64,000 nucleotides of DNA, from NCBI GenBank assembly GCA_028703175.1, contig JAQVNJ010000010.1:1-64000 (forward strand), read 5' to 3'. The DNA is from JAAYCB01 sp012744395 (lineage in GTDB: Bacteria > Planctomycetota > Planctomycetia > Pirellulales > Thermoguttaceae). Both the position numbers and the translations under genes were made by a program. The notes under the pieces are model-generated. The model was not told the origin of the DNA, ran no database searches, and worked only from the letters and a program-made list of their open reading frames with translations. Shown here piece after piece: positions 35,387 through 46,168 of the stretch (its first letter is position 1; every line of letters starts with the position of its first letter).

Positions 35387-35621
35387 CACGACCTACCTTA
35401 TTATCACAAAACGCAGGGCAAAGCACCTCAGTATAAGCGCTGCGGCAGGGGACTGCCAAGGGCCCCGGTCGCCACCAACACGGCCAGTCTCGCAAAAACC
35501 GCCGGAAATACCATCCCCATCCGGAGAAGCCAAGCTCCCCAGATTTCCAGGTCGCACCCGAGCCAACAGCAACCCACAGCCCTCCCTCGCGAAGGGGGAC
35601 GGCTCGCTCCCCACCAAGGGC

Positions 35622-36416
35622 TCAGAACAGCCGCTCTGCCTCCGACGTGGGACCCGCGGTAAGGGCCACCGGCCCGGATTCGGTGATCGCTATCGTGTGT
35701 TCGAAGTGCGCGCTCGGTCTCTTATCCGCAGTGATTTGCGTCCAGTGGTCCGGCATCGTGCGGACCCGCTTGGTCCCCATGTTGACCATCGGCTCGACCG
35801 CGATCACCAGCCCGGGGACGAGCCGGAAATCGCCGTTTCGCCGCAGTTGGTCGCTGACGAAATTGGGGACCTGGGGATCTTCGTGCATCTCCCGGCCGAT
35901 TCCGTGGCCGACGAAGGCCTCGACGACCGAGAAGCCCGCTCCCTTGACGAGTCGTTCCATCTCGGCTGCCACCTCGCTCCAAAACGTCCGCTTGCCCATC
36001 AGCTCCAGGGCCAGGTTGAGCACATGCTCGGTCACGTCGACCAACCGCTGCACCTCCGGATCGGCCTTGCCGACGACGTAGGTCACGGCCGAATCGCCGC
36101 ACCACCCGCCGACCTTGCAGCCCGTGTCGATGCTCACGATATCTCCTTCGACCAGCTTCCGCGGCCCGGGAATTCCGTGGACGACCTCCTCGTTGACCGA
36201 GATGCATGTGACCGCCGGAAACGGCACCCGGCCGGGGACGCCCTTGAACAAGGGTTCGGCCCGCTGGCTGGCGAAAAACTCTTCAACCGCCGCGTCGATC
36301 TCCGCGGTCGTGACTCCGACGCGCAACCTCGACTTGGCCACCTGAAGTGCGTGCCAGACCACCAGGCCGGCCTTTCGCATCATCTCAATCTCGCGTTTTG
36401 AACGCAGGATCTGCAC
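35622..36416 (-). CDS. map: Methionine aminopeptidase, type I
   Basis: The enzyme removes the initiator methionine from new proteins. The 264 residues include all five di-metal ligands: D97 (SIDTG), D108 (GDSAV), H171 (GHGIG), E208 (AVEPM) and E239 (HFEHT), plus the substrate-side H80. It follows adk by 77 bases, as in many spc/alpha clusters. The next 235 bases up to rpmJ contain no infA. Confidence 0.97.
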   Translation of the reverse strand: MQILRSKREIEMMRKAGLVVWHALQVAKSRLRVGVTTAEIDAAVEEFFASQRAEPLFKGVPGRVPFPAVTCISVNEEVVHGIPGPRKLVEGDIVSIDTGCKVGGWCGDSAVTYVVGKADPEVQRLVDVTEHVLNLALELMGKRTFWSEVAAEMERLVKGAGFSVVEAFVGHGIGREMHEDPQVPNFVSDQLRRNGDFRLVPGLVIAVEPMVNMGTKRVRTMPDHWTQITADKRPSAHFEHTIAITESGPVALTAGPTSEAERLF

Positions 36417-36493
36417 GCCTCAACAACTCCTTTCGGACCTCAGCCCTTTGCGGTCTGGCGGGGCGGATCGCGCTCTGAAAGGCGCGCCGCCGT

Positions 36494-37054
36494 TCAACTC
36501 GCCAACCGGTCCAGCACGCTCTCGACGCGCTGGAAGATCTCCTCGACCGTTCCCAGCCCGTCGATTGTCTTGAGCAATCCGGACTGGCGATAGTAATCCA
36601 ACAGGGGCGACGTCTGCTCCCGGTAGGCGACGAGCCGCTGGCGGATGACCTCCGGCGCGTCGTCGGCCCGGCCGCGGCCGGCCAGCCGCCGGAACAATTC
36701 GTCTTCCGGGACGTTCAACTCGAGCACAGCACCGAGCGGCGTGCCCTTGTCCGCCAGCATTCTGTCGAGCGCTTCGGCCTGGGCGATCGTCCGCGGAAAT
36801 CCGTCGAGCAGGTAGCCGCCCTGGCAGTCGGGCTCCGCCAACCGCTCCCGGATGATCTCGATGATGATCTCATCCGGGACGAGCTTCCCGCCGGCCATGT
36901 AGGTTTCCGCCTTCTTCCCGACCGCCGTCTGGGCATCGCGGGCGGCACGCAGCATGTCGCCCGTCGAGAGGTGGGCCAGGCGGTATTTTTCAATCATTCG
37001 CTCGGCCTGCGTGCCCTTGCCGGCACCGGGCGGGCCGATGAAGACGATTCTCAT
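36494..37054 (-). CDS. adk: Adenylate kinase (short-LID form)
   Basis: Catalyses ATP + AMP to 2 ADP. The 186-residue chain has the P-loop GPPGAGKGT (residues 7-15), LSTGDMLRAA, and the AMP-binding GGYLLDGFPRTIAQAEAL. The LID is short, with only about 10 residues around RLAGRGRADDAPEVIRQRL and no zinc-binding cysteines, so this is the short adenylate kinase type. It lies between secY and map. Confidence 0.97.
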   Translation of the reverse strand: MRIVFIGPPGAGKGTQAERMIEKYRLAHLSTGDMLRAARDAQTAVGKKAETYMAGGKLVPDEIIIEIIRERLAEPDCQGGYLLDGFPRTIAQAEALDRMLADKGTPLGAVLELNVPEDELFRRLAGRGRADDAPEVIRQRLVAYREQTSPLLDYYRQSGLLKTIDGLGTVEEIFQRVESVLDRLAS

Positions 37055-37114
37055 ATGTTCACTCCACTCGTGGGGCCGCCTGGCGGCGGGCCGGTTGCGG
37101 CCTGCCAGGCGGGC

Positions 37115-38479
<1,365 letters not shown>

Positions 38480-38612
38480 CGTTCGCTCCGTCCTTTATCA
38501 TCCCGGCGGTCGCCCGCGCTGTCGTTCGATCGCCGAGAGGCGGTCCCTTCCGGCGGCAGACCGACGCCGGATTGTCCCCTCGCTCGAATCTCCTCGGCTC
38601 GCAGGGATCGCT

Positions 38613-39098
38613 CTATTTGACCTTCTGTTGATTCTTGACCACCGGCTTCTTCGCGGCAAGAACGATCACCTCGCCGCCGGCCTTCTCGATTTTTTCCCGC
38701 GCGGACTGGCTGAACCGATGGGCGCTGACTGTCAGTTTCTTGGTGAGTTCACCGTCGCCGAGGACTTTCAGGGCGTCGAATCGTCCCTTGGCGAGGTTCT
38801 TGGTCTCGAGCGACTGGAGATCGACCTCGTCTCCGTCGTTGAAGTGGGTCTCCAGGTCGCCGACGTTGACGATCGCGACGGTCAATCGCCACCGGTTGTT
38901 GAAGCCCCGTTTGGGGACCCGGCGGACCAGCGGCATCTGTCCGCCCTCGAAGGTCGGGTGCATGGAGAACCCGGCCCGCTGGCCCTGCCCCTTGTGGCCT
39001 CTCCCGCTTGTCTTTCCATGCCCCGAACCGGGGCCGCGGCCGAGACGTTTGCGTTTCTTGAACTTGTGGATTCCACGATGTACGTCGTTCAGATTCAT
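38613..39098 (-). CDS. rplO: 50S ribosomal protein L15
   Basis: L15 is a late-assembly protein of the large subunit. The 161 residues have the Gly-rich N-terminus KKRKRLGRGPGSGHGKTSGR and GFEGGQMPLVRRVPKRGF-like text. Its ATG overlaps the last codon of rpsE by four bases (39095-39098), so there is no room for the rpmD gene that normally lies between them. A basic C-terminus ends VVKNQQKVK. Confidence 0.98.
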   Translation of the reverse strand: MNLNDVHRGIHKFKKRKRLGRGPGSGHGKTSGRGHKGQGQRAGFSMHPTFEGGQMPLVRRVPKRGFNNRWRLTVAIVNVGDLETHFNDGDEVDLQSLETKNLAKGRFDALKVLGDGELTKKLTVSAHRFSQSAREKIEKAGGEVIVLAAKKPVVKNQQKVK

Positions 39099-39583
39099 GA
39101 CAGGGAAACTCCTCGCAGCCGCTCGACGTCGCTCTGCGTCCGCAGTTGCTGCAGCGCCTCGATCGTCGCTTTGACCAGGTTGATCTGGTTGCTTGTTCCG
39201 TAGCTCTTGGTGAGAATATCGCGGATGCCGCAGGCTTCGCAGACGGCGCGGACCGCCGCGCCGGCGATGATTCCCGTTCCGGGGCCGGCGGGGACAAGCA
39301 CGACGCGGGCGGCCCCGAACCGGCCCTTGACCTCGTGTGGAATCGTCGTCCCGGCGAGCGACACCGCGACCATGCTGCGGCTGCCGTCCTTGACGGCCTT
39401 TTCAACCGAGGGCGGCACCTCGTTGGCCTTCCCGTAGCCCCAGCCGACCTTGCCCTTGCCATCCCCGACGACCACCAGGGCGTTGAAGCTGAAGCGCCGG
39501 CCGCCCTTGACCACGGCGGCGCAGCGCCGGATCTTCACGACCTTGTCGATCAATTCCCCTCGCGTTGATTCGGTGGTAGCCAT
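39095..39583 (-). CDS. rpsE: 30S ribosomal protein S5
   Basis: S5 supports decoding fidelity at the mRNA entry. Residues 1-162 include the double-stranded RNA-binding-like domain KIRRCAAVVKGGRRFSFNAL and VGDGKGKVGWGYGKANEVP, and the C-terminal domain PAGPGTGIIAGAAVRAVCE. It overlaps rplO by four bases, suggesting coupled translation. Confidence 0.98.
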   Translation of the reverse strand: MATTESTRGELIDKVVKIRRCAAVVKGGRRFSFNALVVVGDGKGKVGWGYGKANEVPPSVEKAVKDGSRSMVAVSLAGTTIPHEVKGRFGAARVVLVPAGPGTGIIAGAAVRAVCEACGIRDILTKSYGTSNQINLVKATIEALQQLRTQSDVERLRGVSLS

Positions 39584-39586
39584 GTC

Positions 39587-40057
39587 TTATTCGACCGCCT
39601 TCGTCAGACCTCGATTGGTTGATGATTTCTGCTTCTTGCTCTTTTTGGGCTCTTCCTTCGGCGGCGGCTCGGGCTCGGCGCGCTTCGCGCCCAGGTCGAG
39701 CCCGGCGTCGCGCGCCGCGTCGACCAGGGCGGCGACACGGCCGTGGTAACGGTACTCGCGGCGATCGAAGGCGACCTGTTGGATGCCGGCGGCCAGCGCG
39801 CGCTCGGCAATCGCCTTGCCCACGGCCTCGGCCGCCCGGCAATTCCCGCCGTAGCCGAGCGCCCCGCGGAGCTCCTTGTCGGCCGTGCTGGCCGAAGCCA
39901 GCGTCTTGCCGTTCTCGTCGTCGATGATCTGCACGTAGATGTGCTTCAGACTCCGGAAGACGCTCATCCGCGGGCGGACGGAATCGCGTTTGACGCGGTT
40001 TCTCACCCGCTGGCGGCGTCGCCTGCGCTGCAATTGGTTGACTTTCTCGTGTTTCAC
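39587..40057 (-). CDS. rplR: 50S ribosomal protein L18 with basic C-terminal tail
   Basis: L18 carries 5S rRNA to the large subunit. From a GTG at 40057 with a GAGG ribosome-binding site it is 156 residues. The core is normal (RPRMSVFRSLKHIYVQIIDD, FDRREYRYHGRVAALVDAAR). After GLDLGAKR comes an extra 30-residue tail of E, P and K, unlike the usual end of L18. An in-frame start 15 codons upstream lies too near rplF to be preferred. Confidence 0.95.
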   Translation of the reverse strand: MKHEKVNQLQRRRRRQRVRNRVKRDSVRPRMSVFRSLKHIYVQIIDDENGKTLASASTADKELRGALGYGGNCRAAEAVGKAIAERALAAGIQQVAFDRREYRYHGRVAALVDAARDAGLDLGAKRAEPEPPPKEEPKKSKKQKSSTNRGLTKAVE

Positions 40058-40123
40058 TGCTGTGCCTCGCTGGGCAAAGGAACTGTTCCCCACACTCACC
40101 AACCGACGGTCCCGCGGCGGGGC

Positions 40124-40669
40124 TTATTTCGCCATCACCTTGCCCTGCTTGCGGCGAACGGCCTCGCCGTCGTAACGAATGCCCTTGCCTTTGTAGGGCT
40201 CCGCCTTGCGCAGCGCACGGACCTCGGCGGCGAACTGGGTCACCTGCTGTTTGTCGATCCCCTTGACGAGGACGTGTTGCTGGTCCGGGCAGGTCACGGT
40301 CAGGCCGGGGGGGATTTCCTTGTGCAGTTCGTTGGCCAGGCCGACGCGGAGTTGAAGCTGGCTCCCCTGGATCGCCGCGATGTAGCCCACGCCCTGGAGC
40401 TCCAGCTTCTTCTCGTAGCCCTGCGTGACGCCGACGATCATATTCCGGACCAGGCTGCGGACCAGCCCGTGAAAGGCCCGAGTCTGCCGCTCCTGGTCGA
40501 GCGCGCTGACCACGATCTGCTGGTTTTCCTCGTCGTGGGCCACCGCGATTCCGCTCGGCGGCCGGTACTCCAGCTTGCCCAGCGGCCCTTCGATCGTGAT
40601 CATGCCGTCGGCGAGGTTGACTTTCACGCCGCCGGGCACCGCCACCGGTTTCTTACCAAGTCGAGACAT
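40124..40669 (-). CDS. rplF: 50S ribosomal protein L6
   Basis: L6 lies near the sarcin-ricin loop and the factor-binding site. The 181 residues start SRLGKKPVAVPGGVKVNLAD and contain FHGLVRSLVRNMIVGVTQGY and the signature PYKGKGIRYDGE near the C-terminus. It follows rpsH by 71 bases in the standard spc order. Confidence 0.98.
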   Translation of the reverse strand: MSRLGKKPVAVPGGVKVNLADGMITIEGPLGKLEYRPPSGIAVAHDEENQQIVVSALDQERQTRAFHGLVRSLVRNMIVGVTQGYEKKLELQGVGYIAAIQGSQLQLRVGLANELHKEIPPGLTVTCPDQQHVLVKGIDKQQVTQFAAEVRALRKAEPYKGKGIRYDGEAVRRKQGKVMAK

Positions 40670-40740
40670 GCCTGTTCACCTTGCATCTGCACTGTCTGCG
40701 CGACAGCCTGCCATCCGTCCAACCGCCGCCGGCGGCCCGC

Positions 40741-41136
40741 CTACCAGACCTCGCAAAGGACCTCGCCGCCGAGTTTCCGCTGCCGCGCCTCGCGGTCGCT
40801 GACCACGCCGCGGCTCGTGCTGAGGATTTGAATCCCCAATCCGTTGAGCACCGGCTTGAGCTTTGCCGCACGGCTGTAGACTCTTCTGCCGGGCGTGCTG
40901 ACGCGCTTGGCATGTTGGATCACCCGCTCGCCATTCGGCCCGTACTTCAGATACAGCCTGAGGACGTGCACCGGCTCGGCCTGGACCTCTTCCCAGTCCC
41001 AGATGTAGCCTTCGCGTTTCAAGACCTCGGCCAGCCCGCGTTTGACCTTCGAAAGCGGCATCTCCACGTGAGGCCGTTCGACTCGCACCGCGTTGCGAAT
41101 CCGGGTCAACATGTCGGCAATCGGGTCAGTCATCAT
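40741..41136 (-). CDS. rpsH: 30S ribosomal protein S8
   Basis: S8 binds 16S helix 21 and represses the spc operon in some bacteria. The 131-residue chain has TDPIADMLTRIRNAVRVERP, KRVSTPGRRVYSRAAKL and the C-terminal STSRGVVSDREARQRKLGGE. It follows rpsN by 16 bases. Confidence 0.98.
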   Translation of the reverse strand: MMTDPIADMLTRIRNAVRVERPHVEMPLSKVKRGLAEVLKREGYIWDWEEVQAEPVHVLRLYLKYGPNGERVIQHAKRVSTPGRRVYSRAAKLKPVLNGLGIQILSTSRGVVSDREARQRKLGGEVLCEVW

Positions 41137-41152
41137 GGTGTTTGCGGTCCCT

Positions 41153-41338
41153 CTACCAACTCGCCTTCTTGACGCCAGGAATCAGCCCTTGGTCCGCCAG
41201 TTGGCGGAAGCAAATCCGGCAGATCCCGAACTTCCGGTACACGGCCCGCGGCCGCCCGCACAGGCGGCAGCGGGATTCGCGCCGCGTTGAATACTTTGGC
41301 GTGCGCAAAGCTTTTGCGATCTTGGACTTACTTGCCAT
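41153..41338 (-). CDS. rpsN: 30S ribosomal protein S14, short zinc form
   Basis: A 61-residue S14 (from MASKSKIAKALRTPKY) of the short zinc-binding type, with the ligand pattern CRLC followed by CRIC at the right spacing, ending PGVKKASW. A frame starting 25 codons upstream is rejected because this length matches the family. It lies between rplE and rpsH. Confidence 0.97.
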   Translation of the reverse strand: MASKSKIAKALRTPKYSTRRESRCRLCGRPRAVYRKFGICRICFRQLADQGLIPGVKKASW

Positions 41339-41426
41339 CCGCTCGAGTCCTTTTCCTCGGTTTGCACCAGTTCCGGGCGCGGCCGCACGGGCGTTCCGCA
41401 GCGCTCGGCCCAACCACCTCGTCTAG

Positions 41427-41987
41427 CTACCCCTGCGGCGAATCGTCCTTGCGAAACGGCATCCCAAAGGCCCGCAACAGCAGCCGCGCCTCGTCGTTGC
41501 TGTCCGTGGTCGTGACCAGCGTGATGTTCATTCCCTGCGTGCGCGTGTACTTGTCGGGATTCAATTCCGGAAACACCAACTGCTCGGTGAGCCCCAGGCT
41601 GTAGTTGCCGCACCCGTCGAACGCGTCCGGATTCAAGCCGCGGAAGTCGCGGACTCGGGGGATCGCGATCGAGATCAGCCGGTCGAGAAACTCGAACATT
41701 CGCCGGCCGCGGAGCGTGTCCTTGCAGCCGATGGCCATGCCTTCGCGGAGCCGGAAGCCGGCGATCGATCGCCGCGCGAGCGTGACGACGGGCTTCTGGC
41801 CGGAGATCAGCGTCATCGCGTCGAGGGCCTCCTCGAGGTGCTTCTTTTCGCTGATCGCGCTGCCCACACCCATGTTGACGACGATTTTTTCCAGCCGCGG
41901 GAGCGACAGCCGGTTGTCGCGGCCGAGCTCCTGTTTGAGGGCGGCGAGGATCTGGTCGTTGTATCGCGTTAAAAGTCGGGGGATCAT
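41427..41987 (-). CDS. rplE: 50S ribosomal protein L5
   Basis: L5 binds 5S rRNA and contacts S13 across the subunit bridge. The 186 residues carry PRLEKIVVNMGVGSA, SGQKPVVTLARRSIAGFRLR and the terminal MNITLVTTTDSNDEARLLL. Twelve bases separate it from the rplX stop. Confidence 0.98.
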   Translation of the reverse strand: MIPRLLTRYNDQILAALKQELGRDNRLSLPRLEKIVVNMGVGSAISEKKHLEEALDAMTLISGQKPVVTLARRSIAGFRLREGMAIGCKDTLRGRRMFEFLDRLISIAIPRVRDFRGLNPDAFDGCGNYSLGLTEQLVFPELNPDKYTRTQGMNITLVTTTDSNDEARLLLRAFGMPFRKDDSPQG

Positions 41988-41999
41988 GATTGGCTACGG

Positions 42000-42347
42000 C
42001 TACTTCTTGGCTCGACTCGCCTTGGGCGGGGAAATTTGGCCGATGCCCGCGCTGCACTTTTTGCAGAAGCGGACCTTCGCACCGTCCTCGAGAAACCGCG
42101 CTCCGGTCCGCGTCGCCGCGCCGCAAGCTTGGCAGATCAACAAAACGTTGGACAGCTGGATCGGCATCTCCTTGGAGAGCCGGCCGCCCTGCGGGTTGCG
42201 CTGGCTGCGGCGGACGTGCTTCTTCACGCGATTGACGCCTTCGACGACGAGTTTGCCGGCGGCGTGGTCGACGGTCAACACCCGCCCGCGCGTCCCCCGG
42301 TCGTCACCGGCAATCACCAATACGCTGTCGTCTACTCGAATATGCAT
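42000..42347 (-). CDS. rplX: 50S ribosomal protein L24 with zinc-ribbon cysteines
   Basis: L24 is an early assembly initiator of the large subunit. The 115 residues open with the KOW motif IRVDDSVLVIAGDDRGTRGR. A Cys pair (CQAC) and a second pair (CKKC) about 20 residues later form a zinc-ribbon-like element. Its ATG shares one base with the rplN stop (TGATG), implying coupled translation. Confidence 0.97.
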   Translation of the reverse strand: MHIRVDDSVLVIAGDDRGTRGRVLTVDHAAGKLVVEGVNRVKKHVRRSQRNPQGGRLSKEMPIQLSNVLLICQACGAATRTGARFLEDGAKVRFCKKCSAGIGQISPPKASRAKK

Positions 42348-42715
42348 CAGACCACCTCGGTTGCGAGGCTGACGATTTTCATGAAATTCTGTTCCCGCAG
42401 CTCCCGCGCCACGGCGCCGAAGATCCGCGTGCCCCGCGGATTCTTGTCGTTGTCAATCAGCACCGCGGCGTTGCTGTCGAACCGCACGTAGCTGCCGTCG
42501 TGCCGGCGCGTCGGCTGCTTGCAGCGGACGATCACCGCCCGCACGACGGTCCCCTTCTTCAGATCGCTGCCGGGGATCACGGACTTGACGCTGCACACGA
42601 TGATGTCGCCGACGCCGGCCGTCCGGCGATGCGTGCCACCCAACACCTTGATGCACTGCAATTCCTTGGCGCCGGTGTTGTCGGCGACCGCCAGGCGTGT
42701 CTGCATCTGGATCAT
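42347..42715 (-). CDS. rplN: 50S ribosomal protein L14
   Basis: L14 forms part of an inter-subunit bridge. From MIQMQTRLAVADNTGAKELQ it is 122 residues, exactly the usual length, with RGDGSY-like and NPRGTRIFGAVARELRE text at the C-terminus. An in-frame GTG three codons upstream is less typical of the family. Confidence 0.98.
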   Translation of the reverse strand: MIQMQTRLAVADNTGAKELQCIKVLGGTHRRTAGVGDIIVCSVKSVIPGSDLKKGTVVRAVIVRCKQPTRRHDGSYVRFDSNAAVLIDNDKNPRGTRIFGAVARELREQNFMKIVSLATEVV

Positions 42716-42738
42716 GTTTGCCACCCGACTCCAAAAAC

Positions 42739-43047
42739 CTAATTGTCACCTTCGTCGTCCGGGCCGGTCTTCGCCGCGGCGCGCATCGCCGCCAGGTCGA
42801 TCAACGTGCTCTCGGTCACGACCCGCACCAGTTCCCATCGCTTGTTCTTCGACATCGGGCGGCATTCGACGATCTCCACCGTGTCGCCCTGCCGGGACCG
42901 GTTCTCCTCGTCGTGAACGAAACACACCGTTCTGCGCCGGACAAACTTGCCGTATTTCGGGTGCTGCACCAGACGCGGGATTTCAACGCGACGCGTCTTG
43001 GCCATCTTGTCGCTGGTGACCACGCCAATCGCAACTCTTTTGGGCAT
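42739..43047 (-). CDS. rpsQ: 30S ribosomal protein S17
   Basis: S17 is a primary 16S rRNA binder with an OB fold. From MPKRVAIGVVTSDKMAKTRR it is 102 residues and contains YGKFVRRRTVCFVHDEENRS and GDTVEIVECRPMSKNKRWEL. A short acidic tail (GPDDEGDN) extends beyond the usual end. It lies between rpmC and rplN. Confidence 0.97.
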   Translation of the reverse strand: MPKRVAIGVVTSDKMAKTRRVEIPRLVQHPKYGKFVRRRTVCFVHDEENRSRQGDTVEIVECRPMSKNKRWELVRVVTESTLIDLAAMRAAAKTGPDDEGDN

Positions 43048-43118
43048 CGCTCGTTTCCTCTTGGCGCCCCGCCGCGGGGCGGAGCCTGACAATTCCCTCG
43101 AATTCCACGTTTCCCGCT

Positions 43119-43334
43119 TCAGGCGCCGCGCTCCGCCGCGGCGGCGGCCCGGGCGCGTTCGCCTTGGAGCGTCATAATTCGGGCGATCAGCTTCCGCTGC
43201 TTGCGGAGTTCGCTGGGCGCGTCGAGCCGCTCGGTCTGCGACTGGATGCGGAGCCGGAACAGGTGCTCCTTCGTCTCGTGCAGCGTTGCCCGCAACTGCT
43301 CTTCACTCATTTCGCGAAGCTCGGAGGCTTTCAT
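43119..43334 (-). CDS. rpmC: 50S ribosomal protein L29
   Basis: L29 lies at the polypeptide exit tunnel and helps dock the signal recognition particle and trigger factor. The 71-residue two-helix protein reads MKASELREMSEEQLRATLHE, then the conserved FRLRIQSQTERLDAPSELRK and RKLIARIMT. It follows rplP in the S10 order. Confidence 0.96.
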   Translation of the reverse strand: MKASELREMSEEQLRATLHETKEHLFRLRIQSQTERLDAPSELRKQRKLIARIMTLQGERARAAAAAERGA

Positions 43335-43426
43335 AACTGGCTACTCGACTCTGCTTGCCGTTCTGCTTACCGTACGGTCTGGAATGCCGCGCCCGCCGCC
43401 TGCCGCGGCCGCGCGGGGCGGATTTG

Positions 43427-43843
43427 TCACACGGGTCTCCGCTTGAGGAATCGCACGCCCACCGGCATCTTGTGCGCCAACCGCGTGAAACACAGCCGCG
43501 CGGCCTCTTCGGTCACCCCGCCGATCTCGTAGAGCACGGTTCCCGGCCGGACCACGGCGGCCCAGTATTCCGGCTCGCCTTTCCCCTTGCCCATGCGGGT
43601 TTCCAGGGGGATCGAGGTGATCGGCTTGTGCGGGAAGACGCGAATGTACAACCGGCCCTCGGTCCGCAGATACTGCTGCGCCGCGATCCGCCCGGCCTCG
43701 ATCGTCGCCGCACTGATCCAGCCGCCTTCCACGGCCTGCAATCCGAAATCGCCGAAGACGACCCGGTTTCCGCGCGTCGCGTCACCTTTTATACGTCCTC
43801 TTTGGCTTTTTCGATGCTTGACCCGTTTGGGCATCAACGCCAT
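43427..43843 (-). CDS. rplP: 50S ribosomal protein L16
   Basis: L16 organises the A-site region of the large subunit. The 138 residues have PKRVKHRKSQRGRIKGDATR, the tRNA-site loop GRLYIRVFPHKPITSIPLET and MGKGKGEPEYWAAVVRPG. The ATG at 43843 is chosen over one at 43834 because it has a GAGGA ribosome-binding site 8 bases upstream. As a result its first 62 bases overlap the 3' end of rpsC. Confidence 0.97.
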   Translation of the reverse strand: MALMPKRVKHRKSQRGRIKGDATRGNRVVFGDFGLQAVEGGWISAATIEAGRIAAQQYLRTEGRLYIRVFPHKPITSIPLETRMGKGKGEPEYWAAVVRPGTVLYEIGGVTEEAARLCFTRLAHKMPVGVRFLKRRPV

Positions 43844-44498
43844 CGGTCTCGTCCTCGCTATAAACGCCCTGATTGATCCAAACCTGCACGCCGATGTGCC
43901 CCTGGGCGATCATCGCCTCGGCAAAGCCATAGTCGATCTTCGCGCGGAGGGTGGACAGCGGGATCGAGCCGGCGATCTGCTTCTCGCGCCGCGCCATTTC
44001 CGCCCCGCCGAGCCGCCCGGCCAACTGAATCTTGATCCCCTTGGCGCCGGCCTCCATCGTCTGTTCCATCGTCCGCTTCATCGCGCGGCGGAAGCTGGCC
44101 CGCTTCTGGAGCTGCTCGCAGATGTCCTCGGCCACCAGCTGGGCGACCAGCTCGGGCCGGTTGACCTCCTCGATCTTGATGTTGATCCGCCGCCCCGTGA
44201 GATTCTGAAGCTCCGCCTGGAGCTCCTCGACGCGCTCGCCCTTGCGGCCGATGAGCACGCCGGGGCGGGCCGAAAACAGGACGACCTTGACTTCGTCCCG
44301 CGTCCGCTCGATCTCGATCTTGGCGATCATCGGGTACATCGGCTTGCCGCCCCGATCCTTGCGCTTCTTGATGAAGTCGCGGATCCTCTTGTCCTCGACC
44401 AGGAGCTCGGCGAACTCGCGCTTCGAGGCATACCAGCGGCTTTTCCAGCCGGTCATCACTCCGGTGCGAAATCCCGTGGGATTGACTTTCTGACCCAT
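43782..44498 (-). CDS. rpsC: 30S ribosomal protein S3
   Basis: S3 lines the mRNA entry with S4 and S5. The 238 residues include the KH domain KVVLFSARPGVLIGRKGERV, AMKRTMEAGAKG-like text and LGGAEMARREKQIAGSIPLS. A tail of about 25 residues after VWINQGVY (SEDETDGVDAQTGQASKKPK) is encoded partly in the overlap with rplP. It sits between rplV and rplP. Confidence 0.98.
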   Translation of the reverse strand: MGQKVNPTGFRTGVMTGWKSRWYASKREFAELLVEDKRIRDFIKKRKDRGGKPMYPMIAKIEIERTRDEVKVVLFSARPGVLIGRKGERVEELQAELQNLTGRRINIKIEEVNRPELVAQLVAEDICEQLQKRASFRRAMKRTMEQTMEAGAKGIKIQLAGRLGGAEMARREKQIAGSIPLSTLRAKIDYGFAEAMIAQGHIGVQVWINQGVYSEDETDGVDAQTGQASKKPKRTYKR

Positions 44499-44504
44499 CT
44501 TGCG

Positions 44505-44831
44505 CTACTCCAACGCGACGGAAATGTGCGACATTCGCTTCTTAAAAATCGAGGCCATCCCGCGGGCTTTGGGCCGCATGCGTTTAAACATCGGACCGCC
44601 GTCGACGCGGACATCGACGACCACCAATCCCTCGACATTCGGGGCCCGCCGGTCTTCCGCGTTCGCCAGGGCGCTGCGGAGAACCTTTTCCAGCATCCTC
44701 GCGCCCCGATTGGGCTGATACCGCAGCAGATCCAAGGCCTCGTCGGCGCCTTTGCCGCGGATCAGGTCGGCCAGCGGCCGCACCTTGCGGGCGCTGATCC
44801 GCGCGAATCGGTGTTTTGCCTTGTATGCCAT
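44505..44831 (-). CDS. rplV: 50S ribosomal protein L22
   Basis: L22 spans the large subunit with a loop reaching the exit tunnel. The 108-residue chain has AKHRFARISARKVRPLADLI, RGKGADEALDLLRYQPNRGA and the C-terminal MKRMRPKARGMA-like stretch. Only six bases separate it from rpsC. Confidence 0.97.
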   Translation of the reverse strand: MAYKAKHRFARISARKVRPLADLIRGKGADEALDLLRYQPNRGARMLEKVLRSALANAEDRRAPNVEGLVVVDVRVDGGPMFKRMRPKARGMASIFKKRMSHISVALE

Positions 44832-44916
44832 CTTGCCGTGTCCTCAAAACAACGTTGCCAGGCGCCGATGCGGCTGGCCGCTCCGCCCCGCACTCCAGCG
44901 CCGCCTTGCCTCGCCG

Positions 44917-45186
44917 TTACCGCTTCCCTTTGCCGCCGTGGCCGCGGAACGTGCGGGTCGGCGCGAACTCGCCGAGCCGGTGGCCGACCATCTCCTCGGT
45001 GACGAAGACCTTGATGTGGACCTTGCCGTTGTGCACCATGAACGTGTGTCCGACAAACTCCGGCACGATCGTGCACGCCCGGGCCCACGTCTTGATCGGC
45101 TGCTTGGTCCCCGCTTCGTTCTGGGTCTCCACCTTGACGTAGAGCTTCGGGTCGACAAACGGACCTTTTTTCAGGGATCTTCCCAT
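44917..45186 (-). CDS. rpsS: 30S ribosomal protein S19
   Basis: S19 forms a head complex with S13. The 89 residues begin GRSLKKGPFVDPKLYVKVET and contain TWARACTIVPEFVGHTFMVH and VGHRLGEFAPTRTFRGHGGK, all hallmarks of the family. It follows rplB by 90 bases. Confidence 0.98.
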   Translation of the reverse strand: MGRSLKKGPFVDPKLYVKVETQNEAGTKQPIKTWARACTIVPEFVGHTFMVHNGKVHIKVFVTEEMVGHRLGEFAPTRTFRGHGGKGKR

Positions 45187-45276
45187 AGTCGCTAGCCGTC
45201 TCGCGTATTCTGGTACCTAAAGTCTTTCGCTCCATCGGGCGGCCGGCGGCCTCGCCCGACGGGGCCTCGCCATCGC

Positions 45277-46137
<861 letters not shown>

Positions 46138-46168
46138 CGTGGCTTACCTTCCACTCGCGGCGCGTGAT

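Noticed and set aside
35393..35617. A 74-codon minus-strand frame in the place where infA normally lies
   Set aside because: The length fits IF1, but the translation has no S1/OB-fold pattern and looks random, so infA is recorded as absent here.
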